Positions 1 to 7,002 of a stretch of 10,441 nt of DNA are shown here, piece after piece. The position numbers were made by a program, and so were the translations under genes. Position 1 is the first letter of the stretch. The number at the start of each line of letters is the position of its first letter. The notes beneath the pieces are model-generated. The model made no database searches, had not been told where the DNA came from, and saw only the letters and a list, made by a program, of their open reading frames with translations. Source of the stretch: Neisseriaceae bacterium. Its GTDB lineage: Bacteria; Pseudomonadota; Gammaproteobacteria; Burkholderiales; Neisseriaceae. The stretch lies in the NCBI GenBank assembly GCA_030146285.1, contig JASLBZ010000131.1, forward strand, positions 1-10,441, given 5' to 3'.

Positions 1-1311
1 ATCTCTATTGGGAAGTACGGCAAGAACGTTTCGACCACTCTCATGAGAAGATATCGCATTAATGGCAATGTCTTGCCCATCTTTTTGGACAAACCCCGTT
101 GGACTATCTGGGTCTGGTTGGCGAAGTTCAAAATTACTAGACCATTTATCTGGATTAATGGTAATAACCCCAACCAAGTTAGGCCCAGCTTTGGCATCGA
201 CAAATGCCATGGGGTTGGTATAGTTAATTTGGTCATAACGAACATACTCAGGCACATCGATGCTCATTGTGGTTAATGTTTTTCGCAATGCATCCTGCAA
301 CTCTGCGCCTGTATTGGTCATAATAAAACTACCACCAGACATATTTGCAATTTTTCTTAAGGCACCACTACCAGCTCTTAAGCCAATTGTATGGGTAATA
401 ATATTTTGTCGTGGAAAATAAGGATCATCCCAACTTTTTCCTTCCTTGTCCAAAGGCATGCCAGCAAAGCCTTCAGGACGGTAATCATTATTATAAGCAA
501 AAGAAAATGGTACTACAGCGGACCTGACATTCTTGGGGTCAACTGAATACATGGATCCAGTATCGCCATCACCATCACCAAGAATCAATAAATAGTTTCT
601 TTGGCAGCGATATTGCATCACTTTTTGAGAATCGGTATTGGTGGCAAAATTATAATCAACATTTAAAGGATTTTTTTGTTCTCCTACTTCGAGTTCACCA
701 TATTGGTTGTATCTGCGAATATCAACACCTCCCATATAATTATAAATAGTACGAGCTGCAAGAGATAAAGGTGTACCACCTGTTTGCGTCATTTTATCAA
801 TATTGCCTACAATATTATTAATATGATTTGTTGAATAGTCATCAATGGGTACTTGAATGCCACCTACTGTATAGTAAGACCAACTGCGAACTGGCTTAGT
901 CGAAGTTGGTAAATTGAAGTAGTCATAGTTTCCCGCGCCCACTATTGAATTTGGCTCACCATATTTGCCCTCTGCATTTAAAAATGCTAAGCCCCATCTA
1001 AACTCTGTTGCAAATTCTTTAACAACATTTTTAGCAACTTTTCGGGCTACTACGTAACGTTTATCCTTTAAACCAGTGTCAGGATCAACGACATCATTAA
1101 TATTCATTGAACCAGAATTATCAATTAAAAATACCAAATTAGGGGTAGTTCGATCAATTTTAGTTGATTTCATGTAATAAGGTGTACTTGGAAAAGGAAC
1201 TTGCTTTGCAGCAACATTCCCCCCTATACCCAAAATTAGAAATGCACAGCTTACACAAATAACAGAATATTTTAACTGAAAACGGTTATATTGATTGTGT
1301 TTGATAGCCAT
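1..1311 (-). CDS. PilC/PilY1-family type IV pilus tip protein, 5' part (runs off the left edge)
   Basis: A single open frame of 437 codons starts at ATG 1309-1311 and has no stop before the window edge, so the C-terminal part is missing. AAGGA at 1318-1322 sits 6 nt before the ATG. Residues 1-35 form a Sec signal peptide: basic N-region, hydrophobic core near VICVSCAFLILGIG, then NVAA-K as a likely cleavage site. A von Willebrand A domain spans about residues 57-355, with MIDAS elements DNSGSM (D64, S66, S68), GGTPL (T180) and an acidic LGDGDGD loop (D246 onward). The stretch IGLRAGSGALRKIANMSGG (about 310-328) is typical of PilY1/PilC N-terminal regions. In that family the C-terminal half is a calcium-binding beta-propeller that aids pilus extension and adhesion; it would lie outside the window. 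A different vWA-containing adhesin is possible. The 277-nt gap to rho and the rho terminator suggest separate transcription. Confidence 0.85.
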   Translation of the reverse strand, partial: MAIKHNQYNRFQLKYSVICVSCAFLILGIGGNVAAKQVPFPSTPYYMKSTKIDRTTPNLVFLIDNSGSMNINDVVDPDTGLKDKRYVVARKVAKNVVKEFATEFRWGLAFLNAEGKYGEPNSIVGAGNYDYFNLPTSTKPVRSWSYYTVGGIQVPIDDYSTNHINNIVGNIDKMTQTGGTPLSLAARTIYNYMGGVDIRRYNQYGELEVGEQKNPLNVDYNFATNTDSQKVMQYRCQRNYLLILGDGDGDTGSMYSVDPKNVRSAVVPFSFAYNNDYRPEGFAGMPLDKEGKSWDDPYFPRQNIITHTIGLRAGSGALRKIANMSGGSFIMTNTGAELQDALRKTLTTMSIDVPEYVRYDQINYTNPMAFVDAKAGPNLVGVITINPDKWSSNFELRQPDPDSPTGFVQKDGQDIAINAISSHESGRNVLAVLPNRD

Positions 1312-1532
1312 CAGGATTCCTTCAATAATTTTATATGTACCTAAAATACAAGCAATTGGCAATGCCATTAGAATATACGAAATTATATGGCATATTTTTT
1401 CAAAAACACATTAAAAATACTGTAGGGTAAAAAAATAAGATTAAAGGATAAATTTTGTTAATTAATGATTGATTTTATTGAAAGAAAACAAGAAATATTA
1501 TGACTTAACCACTCTGAGCGTTTTGATATATC
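1312..1532 (-). promoter_or_regulatory. Leader and promoter region of the pilC-like gene
   Basis: This AT-rich stretch lies between the rho terminator and the pilC-like start. On the minus strand a perfect TATAAT (1382-1387) lies about 70 nt before the start codon. Its nearest TTGAAA is only 10 nt away and no good -35 sits at 16-18 nt, so the site would need an activator or is chance. No ORF or RNA gene is evident here. Confidence 0.3.
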
Positions 1533-1536
1533 AAAA
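1521..1536. repeat. 16-bp perfect palindrome next to the rho terminator
   Basis: TTTTGATATATCAAAA equals its own reverse complement over all 16 bases. Its right end shares four bases (1533-1536) with the A-rich arm of the rho terminator hairpin. In the rho transcript it supplies the U-rich run-out after the hairpin. It might be a protein-binding site, or simply a by-product of AT-rich terminator sequence. Confidence 0.6.
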
Positions 1537-1562
1537 GCCCAAACATAGAGGCTTGGGCTTTT
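1533..1562 (-). terminator. Intrinsic terminator of rho
   Basis: AAAAGCCCAA (1533-1542) pairs perfectly with TTGGGCTTTT (1553-1562) around a 10-nt loop. It begins 26 nt after the rho stop codon. On the minus strand the hairpin ends in TTTTGATATATC, a reasonable U-tract. It separates rho from the pilC-like gene downstream. There are A and T runs on both sides, so it could work in either direction. Confidence 0.85.
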
Positions 1563-1588
1563 AGGTTGTTTTGCTTGGTTTAATTGAA

Positions 1589-2845
1589 TTAACGTTTCAT
1601 TGAGTCAAAGAAATCAGCATTGTTTTTAGATGACTTTAATTTGTCTTGTAAGAATTCCATGGCATCCATATCGTCCATCGGGTGCAAGAACTTACGCAAT
1701 AGCCACATGCGTTGTAATTGGTCATTGGGTACCAATAATTCTTCACGTCGTGTGCCCGAGCGGTTAATACTGATGGCAGGGAAGCTGCGTTTTTCTGCCA
1801 AACGGCGATCCAAAGTCAATTCCATATTGCCAGTGCCTTTGAATTCTTCATAAATCACATCGTCCATTCGGCTACCGGTTTCAACCAATGCCGTTGCGAT
1901 GATGGTCAAAGAGCCACCCTCTTCAACATTGCGTGCAGCACCAAAAAAACGTTTTGGACGGTGTAAAGCATTGGCATCGACACCACCTGTTAAAATCTTG
2001 CCAGACGCAGGAACAACGGTATTGTAAGCACGTGCTAAACGGGTAATAGAATCCAATAAAATAACCACATCTTTTTTGTGTTCTACCAAACGTTTTGCTT
2101 TTTCCAAAACCATTTCTGCTACTTGTACATGACGCTGGGCTGGTTCATCAAACGTAGAAGAAACCACTTCACCACGCACAGAGCGTGTCATTTCGGTTAC
2201 TTCTTCTGGACGCTCATCAATCAGCAATACGATCAATTCCACTTCTGGATAATTGTCTGTCAAAGCATGTGCAATATTCTGCAACATCACTGTTTTGCCT
2301 GTCTTCGGAGGCGCTACCAATAAAGCACGCTGACCACGTCCAATCGGTGAAACCAAATCAATGGCACGGCCTGTAATGTTCTCACTACCACGCATATCAC
2401 GTTCTAGTTTGAATTGTCGGGTTGGGAACAATGGGGTTAGATTTTCAAATAAAATCTTGTGTTTACATACTTCTGGTGCATCACCATTGATGATGTCTAA
2501 TTTAACCAATGCGAAGTAACGTTCGCCATCTTTAGGGGTGCGCACACTGCCTTCAATGGTGTCGCCTGTATGCAGGTTAAAGCGACGAATCTGGCTGGGG
2601 CTCACATAAATATCATCAGGGCCTGCCAAGTATGATGTATCAGGGCTGCGTAAAAAACCAAAGCCATCAGGTAAAATCTCTAAAGTACCTCGACCTGTGA
2701 AGTTCTCCCCTTTTTTTACCAAATGGCGCACGATGGCGAATACCAAATCTTGCTTACGCAAACGATTGGCATTTTCCAAGCCGTGTTCTTCAGCCAGTTC
2801 TAATAATTTAGATACGTGTTGATTTTGTAGTTCAGATACATGCAT
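1589..2845 (-). CDS. rho: Transcription termination factor Rho
   Basis: Rho is the hexameric ATP-dependent RNA helicase that ends transcription of untranslated RNA in the cytoplasm. The 418-residue product matches the usual length (419 in E. coli). Visible elements in order: the N-terminal helical domain, the RNA-binding cold-shock-like fold with DGFGFLR (60-66), Walker A APPKTGKT (178-185), the catalytic DER (210-212), Walker B VILLDS (261-266), the Q-loop SGKILTGG (281-288), the R-loop Lys in EEFKGTGN (K336) and the arginine finger R366 in SGTRREE. The bicyclomycin-contacting residues I could check, such as K184, D210 and K336, are intact. The start is chosen by family conservation (MHVSEL); the ribosome site before it (AAGCAAGAATTCAAT) is weak. 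The gene has its own promoter about 190 nt upstream and its own terminator. It lies downstream of trxA, as in enterobacteria. Confidence 0.98.
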   Translation of the reverse strand: MHVSELQNQHVSKLLELAEEHGLENANRLRKQDLVFAIVRHLVKKGENFTGRGTLEILPDGFGFLRSPDTSYLAGPDDIYVSPSQIRRFNLHTGDTIEGSVRTPKDGERYFALVKLDIINGDAPEVCKHKILFENLTPLFPTRQFKLERDMRGSENITGRAIDLVSPIGRGQRALLVAPPKTGKTVMLQNIAHALTDNYPEVELIVLLIDERPEEVTEMTRSVRGEVVSSTFDEPAQRHVQVAEMVLEKAKRLVEHKKDVVILLDSITRLARAYNTVVPASGKILTGGVDANALHRPKRFFGAARNVEEGGSLTIIATALVETGSRMDDVIYEEFKGTGNMELTLDRRLAEKRSFPAISINRSGTRREELLVPNDQLQRMWLLRKFLHPMDDMDAMEFLQDKLKSSKNNADFFDSMKR

Positions 2846-3036
2846 ATTGAATTCTTGCTTTTTGATATGAGAATAATTGGAATGCTCGAAAGTCTGCTTT
2901 CAAGCCAAGTTCATCTTGTCTATTCTGTCTAATAAAAGACATGAGGCCGAGTTTATTTGTGCAGAATATTGAGAATGTAGAAAACGACACGTGCTGACAT
3001 AATTTGAGTTTTTAGTGTTGAGTGCCGCTTAGGATT
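2846..3036 (-). promoter_or_regulatory. Long 5' leader of rho with a possible 15-codon ORF
   Basis: The predicted transcription start near 3035 leaves about 190 nt before the rho ATG. The leader has a short frame at 3000-2953 (minus strand) encoding MSARVVFYILNILHK and ending in TAA, without an obvious Shine-Dalgarno. E. coli rho also has a leader, with the rhoL frame, in which Rho terminates its own transcription; a similar role here is inference. The sequence of this short frame does not resemble RhoL. Confidence 0.4.
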
Positions 3037-3041
3037 AATGA

Positions 3042-3070
3042 ATTGTATGGTGTTGGTTTTTAAAAGTCAA
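3042..3070 (-). promoter_or_regulatory. Sigma-70 promoter of rho
   Basis: On the minus strand, TTGACT (3065-3070) is followed after exactly 17 nt by TACAAT (3042-3047). Five of six bases match consensus in each box. It lies between the trxA terminator and rho, so rho is transcribed independently of trxA. The expected start is near 3035. Confidence 0.75.
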
Positions 3071-3100
3071 CCAACTTGAATGATTTTAAAACACAACATC

Positions 3101-3125
3101 AAAAAGCAGCCATCGGCTGCTTTTT
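3101..3125 (-). terminator. Intrinsic terminator of trxA
   Basis: AAAAAGCAGCC (3101-3111) and GGCTGCTTTTT (3115-3125) form a perfect 11-bp stem with a 3-nt loop. It starts 8 nt after the trxA stop. The five A/T pairs at the base give a U-tract in either direction. Confidence 0.9.
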
Positions 3126-3133
3126 GATTTCAA

Positions 3134-3460
3134 TTAGATTGAAGCATCAATGAATGCTGTCAATTGACCTTTGGTCAACGCACCTACTTTGGTTGCGACA
3201 TTTTGGCCACCATTGAAGATCATCAATGTTGGGATGCCACGCACACCAAACTTAGCCGGTGTATCTGGATTGTCATCAATGTTGATTTTCACAACAGACA
3301 ATTTTCCTTCATAGCTTGCTGCAATATCATCCAAAATTGGAGCGATCATTTTGCAAGGACCACACCAAGGTGCCCAAAAATCAACCAATACTGGGCCCGC
3401 AGCTTCTAAAGCATCGGTAACAAAATTGGCATCGCTTGTGTGAATAATCAAATCGCTCAT
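3134..3460 (-). CDS. trxA: Thioredoxin 1
   Basis: This is a small cytoplasmic dithiol-disulfide oxidoreductase that is kept reduced by thioredoxin reductase and donates electrons to ribonucleotide reductase and other proteins. The 108 residues are the standard length (E. coli 109). The active site WCGPCK places the redox cysteines at C33 and C36. The buried aspartate is D27, and the cis-proline is P77 in GIPT. The start has a good Shine-Dalgarno, AAGGA at 3468-3472, 7 nt before ATG. A sigma-70-like promoter lies about 35-65 nt upstream and a terminator directly downstream, so it is probably a monocistronic unit. It lies just upstream of rho, the same order as trxA-rho in enterobacteria. Confidence 0.97.
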   Translation of the reverse strand: MSDLIIHTSDANFVTDALEAAGPVLVDFWAPWCGPCKMIAPILDDIAASYEGKLSVVKINIDDNPDTPAKFGVRGIPTLMIFNGGQNVATKVGALTKGQLTAFIDASI

Positions 3461-3496
3461 GGTTCTTTCCTTAGATGTAAGTTAACTCTTATGCGT

Positions 3497-3525
3497 AAGA
3501 TAAGGCTTTAAGCCATATTTTTCAA
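3497..3525 (-). promoter_or_regulatory. Sigma-70-like promoter of trxA
   Basis: On the minus strand TTGAAA (3520-3525) and TATCTT (3497-3502) are separated by 17 nt. The predicted start near 3490 gives a leader of about 30 nt. The spacer contains GGCTT-A-AAGCC, and the -10/start region overlaps the inverted repeat TCTTA-TGCG-TAAGA (3487-3500). Either could hold an operator, but no regulator is identifiable. Confidence 0.65.
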
Positions 3526-3546
3526 GTCTTGATTGCCCTCGATAGT

Positions 3547-3565
3547 ATTTATGAATCGCATAAAT
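3547..3565. repeat. Inverted repeat upstream of the trxA promoter
   Basis: ATTTATG (3547-3553) and CATAAAT (3559-3565) are perfect 7-nt arms around AATCG. The repeat is centred about 65 nt upstream of the predicted trxA start, where an activator could bind. It also lies about 25 nt past the stop of the CbiM-like gene, but it is too AT-rich and lacks a U-tract to be a convincing terminator. Confidence 0.35.
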
Positions 3566-3587
3566 TGCTTTCTTATATACTCATGGT

Positions 3588-4277
3588 TTATTTTAATATT
3601 TTTTCACGCGAATCTTTAAGGTAAATACTGTCATCGTAAGTTAATAAATAATGCGGTGCCAGTGCCACAAAAATGGCGGTGAACAAGCCCGTTAAAAATG
3701 CCTCTCCCCAACTCAGTAAAAAATACACGGGAAACAATTGCTCCCAAAGCGTGACGCTGGTTAAGATATTGAGCATTTGCATGCAAATTAACATGATCAG
3801 TGCTGAAAAAATCATACTCAAGCCACCTGCAAAAAAACCATTGGCAAAAATATACACGAATACATGCGGTGGAAGATAGCGTCTGGACAATTGCATACAA
3901 GCCCAAGCCATCACAAGCCCGGGTAACACCATCATCAATACATTCGCCGGTACGACAAACATACTCTCTAAACCAATAAAAACACCTGAAAACAACAATG
4001 CAACAACACTCATCGTCCAAAAAGCACCTGCAAAGCCCAACATGCTGTAACTGATGGCTGCGCCAAGCAAGTGAAATGATGTTCCATGCATCGCGCCAGC
4101 ATCAATATGGGCTTGCATTGACCACATAATACTGAGCATGATGATGTTCACAGCAATGGCATGACTGCGGTTTTTTTGTGCCATCAAAAATCGACTGCTC
4201 CACAATAAAATGCCCAGCCACAGGGCAATGCTCGTGTAAATCACCCCTAAAGGCAGATTATCTAAGAAGACATTCAT
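3588..4277 (-). CDS. CbiM-like / energy-coupling factor permease-like membrane protein (COG3235 type)
   Basis: The 229-residue product has about six hydrophobic segments and no signal peptide. By recall it fits the proteobacterial branch related to CbiM, the substrate-binding subunit of cobalt/nickel ECF transporters. Family-like features are GTSFHLLGAA (65-74), FANGFFAGGLS (144-154), WGEAFLTGLF (190-199) and the ending LLTYDDSIYL (211-220). It lacks the N-terminal MH metal-ligand motif of true CbiM. No ATPase or coupling subunit is visible nearby, so substrate and mechanism are unknown. I chose ATG 4275-4277 (MNVFLDN). An in-frame start upstream at 4412 would add 45 residues read from inside the Nudix gene with no membrane character. 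The chosen start overlaps the Nudix gene end by 20 nt, implying translational coupling in one operon; its Shine-Dalgarno is poor. Confidence 0.75.
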   Translation of the reverse strand: MNVFLDNLPLGVIYTSIALWLGILLWSSRFLMAQKNRSHAIAVNIIMLSIMWSMQAHIDAGAMHGTSFHLLGAAISYSMLGFAGAFWTMSVVALLFSGVFIGLESMFVVPANVLMMVLPGLVMAWACMQLSRRYLPPHVFVYIFANGFFAGGLSMIFSALIMLICMQMLNILTSVTLWEQLFPVYFLLSWGEAFLTGLFTAIFVALAPHYLLTYDDSIYLKDSREKILK

Positions 4278-4914
4278 AATTTTGTAAACTTTTTTCAAAT
4301 AATATTTTGCAAGGATAATGCTCAAGTGTTTGTGCCAAGCAGTGTAAAACAGTCGCAGTTGCGCCCCAGATATCATATTCCAGATAGGGCAATTGCATGG
4401 TTCTAAGCTCAACTTGATTGCGATTAAACACCCGTGTTTGGTAATTTTGAAGATTCAAAATCCAAGTCAATGGTACCGTAAAGGCTTGTGCCACCTCCCC
4501 TGGATTTAAAATCAAATGACTTGGCTGATCTTGCCATGCAACCACTGGGGCAATATCAAACCCAGAAAGAGTGGGCAATTTTGGTAGCATTGCCCAGACT
4601 TCTAAGTGATCAGATTGAATGCCGACCTCTTCTTGCAGTTCTCTTAAAGCAGCCTGAATAACGTTGAGGTCTTTTGGATCAACCTTACCACCAGGAAAAC
4701 AAATCTCTCCTTGATGGGTTGGTAAATGAATGGCCCGTTGCGTTAACAACACATCAATGCTATTTTTATTCTTTTGTAATAAAACCAACACAGCAGCTTG
4801 CTTTAATGTTGGTGTTTCACCCATATTAAAATGCAATATTTGCTCTTTGGTATGCTGATATTCACTGTTTTCAGAGGCAAACTGTATAAATTTTTTCAGT
4901 TCGTGGGCAAACAC
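4258..4914 (-). CDS. Nudix hydrolase, CoA pyrophosphatase (NudL/YeaB) type
   Basis: Members of this family cut coenzyme A and acyl-CoAs to phosphopantetheine and 3',5'-ADP using Mg/Mn. In the 218-residue product the family signature runs from VLLTQR (55-60) through HLPTHQGEICFPGGK (63-77), a pattern characteristic of CoA-specific Nudix enzymes. The Nudix box continues to LRELQEEVGI (90-99) with R91, E92, E95 and E96 as metal and catalytic residues. Further family marks are GFDIAPVV (118-125) and IWGATA (182-187). The start is GTG at 4912-4914, backed by AAGGTGA (4919-4925) 4 nt upstream. A long N-terminal extension of about 40 residues precedes the Nudix fold. It overlaps the following membrane protein gene by 20 nt. 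The link to CoA is interesting beside the pha genes, but those are divergent, so shared function is not shown. Confidence 0.88.
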   Translation of the reverse strand: MFAHELKKFIQFASENSEYQHTKEQILHFNMGETPTLKQAAVLVLLQKNKNSIDVLLTQRAIHLPTHQGEICFPGGKVDPKDLNVIQAALRELQEEVGIQSDHLEVWAMLPKLPTLSGFDIAPVVAWQDQPSHLILNPGEVAQAFTVPLTWILNLQNYQTRVFNRNQVELRTMQLPYLEYDIWGATATVLHCLAQTLEHYPCKILFEKSLQNYECLLR

Positions 4915-4929
4915 AAAATCACCTTTTTA

Positions 4930-5139
4930 GCTTGATGCTGTTCATCCATGCAATTTTACGATGGCTTGTTCTTATCGACAAGAGCCACAGCATCGATATG
5001 GCGCTAAATTATTGGCTTTAGATAAAAAAGGGGTGGCAAAGTTGCAGAAATAAGCTATGATAATTAAATAACCAATATTTGCCATTTGAATATTTTGTAA
5101 AGTTTTTTTAAGTAATACTATTTTAGATTCGACTCCATA
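4930..5139. promoter_or_regulatory. Divergent intergenic region between the Nudix gene and phaC
   Basis: This region holds the promoters of both divergent units but no gene. For phaC the best rightward candidate is TTGTAA (5095-5100), 18 nt, then TATTTT (5119-5124), which would start transcription just before the hairpin at 5140. Both boxes are weak. No convincing leftward promoter for the Nudix gene was found. Confidence 0.3.
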
Positions 5140-5174
5140 AGCCCTGTTGTTCAGGTATCAGTCAAAACAGGGCT
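5140..5174 (+). promoter_or_regulatory. Hairpin in the phaC leader
   Basis: AGCCCTGTT (5140-5148) and AACAGGGCT (5166-5174) form a perfect 9-bp GC-rich stem with a 17-nt loop. The stem is followed by GTTTCCGAG rather than a U-tract, so it is not a classical terminator. It ends 47 nt before the phaC Shine-Dalgarno. It may be an mRNA-stabilising or attenuating leader element, or a DNA operator. Confidence 0.5.
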
Positions 5175-5233
5175 GTTTCCGAGATTCAGATTAACTTAGC
5201 TGCATTTTATGCTTTAATAGTAAGGAGCGTTGC

Positions 5234-6976
5234 GTGAATCAACCTTTTCAATTTGACCCTAAGCAAATTGCACAGTCGTTTGAAAACTGGCAAAAAATTT
5301 GGCTAAATGCATGGCAGCAGCCAACTCAGACTCAAAACAATGATCAGATAAATCAAAAATGGCAAAGCTTTTTAAGCAATCAATCGCAGATTTGGCAAAA
5401 AAACATGCAAGCCATGTTACAAAACATGTCGCAGTTTCCCAATGCTACTGGTGCTACTGGCACAACTGAAAACCCATTAAACAATGCCGCTTCTTTCAGT
5501 AGCCAAGCTTATTTTGAAAATGTACAAAAAGCATACGAAAAATCATGTGAATTCATCCAAAGTCAATTGGATAAAAATGCACAAAGCAATGGCTTGTCTG
5601 CTGATCAAGTTGACAACATGAACTTCATGACTCGCCAATACCTATCTGCTTTAAACCCAAAAAATTACTTATTCACCAATCCTGAAGCATTAAAAGAAGC
5701 CATCGATACCAATGGGCAAAGTTTAATGCAAGGCATGAAAAATTATTTACACGACATGGAAAAAGGTCATATTTCCATGTCTGATGACAGCAGCTTTGAA
5801 ATTGGTAAAAACGTAGCTGCAACACCGGGTACTGTTATTTTACGCAATGAATTGATTGAATTGATTCAGTACAAGCCAACGACTACTCAAGTGAATGAAA
5901 CACCATTATTAATCATTCCGCCATGCGTGAACAAATATTACTTAATGGATTTAAGCCCATCAAAATCTATGGTGGAATATTTGGTTGGACAAGGTCAAAC
6001 CGTTTTCTTAATCTCTTGGCGCAGTGCCACCGAAGAAATGAAACACTTCACTTGGGACAGCTATGTTGAGCGTGGTGTTTTGGCAGCCACAGCCGCTGTT
6101 TGTAATATCACCAAAAAAGAAAAAATCAATGCATTGGGCTTTTGTATTGGTGGCTTGATTTTATCTACTGCTTTGTGTGTGATGAAAGCTCGTGGAGAAG
6201 ACTCTATTGCCAATGCAATCTTCATGGCTTCATTTGCTGACCATTCCAACCCTGGCGATATCCGCTTTTTCATCACCGAAGAATTGGTTCGCGCTAAAGA
6301 AGCCAAAGTTCCTATGGGTGGTATTGTGAGTGGCTTAGAACTACAAGCAACCTTCTCTGCACTTCGTCCTGATGATTTGATTTGGAATTACGTCCAAGAC
6401 AATTATTTAAAAGGCAAAACACCCAGCTCTTTTGATTTATTATACTGGAACAATGACTCAGTTGACTTACCACTGCCCATGCACACGTTCTTCTTGCGTA
6501 AATTCTACTTGGACAATGCATTGACCAAGCCAGGCAGCATGCGTGTGTGTGGTGTTCCTATTGATTTGGGTGACATCACGATTCCAACCTATTTCTTTGC
6601 CGCAGAAAAAGACCATATTGTGCCTTGGCAGTCTGTATACAGTGGCATTGCTTTATTCACCAACAGCAGCCAGAAGCACTTTGTTTTAGGTGAGTCAGGT
6701 CACATTGCCGGAGCCATCAATCCAGTAACGAAGAATAGACGCGGCTATTGGATTAATGATAACTTAACGACAAGCGCTGATGAGTGGTTAGAAAAATCAG
6801 AACATTTATCAGGCAGCTGGTGGAATGATTTGGATTCTTGGCTACAAACCCGTTCAGGTAAAAAAGTTGCTGCACCGAAAACACCGGGCAATCGTGCTTA
6901 CCCTGTACTGTGCGATGCACCTGGTGAATACGTCTGCGCAACGGCAATCAATCCAGTAATGACCCACTTTATGTAA
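5234..6976 (+). CDS. phaC: Class I polyhydroxyalkanoate synthase
   Basis: PhaC polymerises (R)-3-hydroxyacyl-CoA, usually 3-hydroxybutyryl-CoA, into PHA at the surface of storage granules. The 580 residues fit class I enzymes (about 590), which need no PhaE or PhaR partner. The first 110 residues are rich in Gln, Asn and Trp, as is common for the variable N-terminal region. The alpha/beta-hydrolase core carries the lipase-like box GFCIGG with nucleophile C304. The other triad members are D460 in AEKDHIVPW and H490 in GESGHIAGAINP. The start is GTG, supported by AAGGAG (5222-5227) 6 nt upstream. It is followed after 26 nt by phaA, so the two are very likely co-transcribed. No truncation or frameshift is seen. 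Confidence 0.95.
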   Translation: MNQPFQFDPKQIAQSFENWQKIWLNAWQQPTQTQNNDQINQKWQSFLSNQSQIWQKNMQAMLQNMSQFPNATGATGTTENPLNNAASFSSQAYFENVQKAYEKSCEFIQSQLDKNAQSNGLSADQVDNMNFMTRQYLSALNPKNYLFTNPEALKEAIDTNGQSLMQGMKNYLHDMEKGHISMSDDSSFEIGKNVAATPGTVILRNELIELIQYKPTTTQVNETPLLIIPPCVNKYYLMDLSPSKSMVEYLVGQGQTVFLISWRSATEEMKHFTWDSYVERGVLAATAAVCNITKKEKINALGFCIGGLILSTALCVMKARGEDSIANAIFMASFADHSNPGDIRFFITEELVRAKEAKVPMGGIVSGLELQATFSALRPDDLIWNYVQDNYLKGKTPSSFDLLYWNNDSVDLPLPMHTFFLRKFYLDNALTKPGSMRVCGVPIDLGDITIPTYFFAAEKDHIVPWQSVYSGIALFTNSSQKHFVLGESGHIAGAINPVTKNRRGYWINDNLTTSADEWLEKSEHLSGSWWNDLDSWLQTRSGKKVAAPKTPGNRAYPVLCDAPGEYVCATAINPVMTHFM

Positions 6977-7002
6977 TACCAAAAAACAATCGGAGATTTA
7001 GC

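Noticed and set aside
4278..4412. 45-residue N-terminal extension of the CbiM-like protein
   Set aside because: It would be read from within the conserved C-terminal part of the Nudix gene in another frame. The residues look like a shadow, and ATG 4275-4277 begins a sensible membrane protein.
4647..4658. AAGCAGCCTGAA, one mismatch from AGGCAGCCTGAA, a DNA uptake sequence dialect recalled for some Neisseriaceae
   Set aside because: It is a single copy inside the conserved Nudix coding region, where the protein sequence explains it. No other good copy was seen, and none of the terminators carries paired uptake sequences.
5191..5218. TTAACT-16-TTTAAT as a phaC promoter
   Set aside because: Transcription would start at about the Shine-Dalgarno site, leaving no usable leader.
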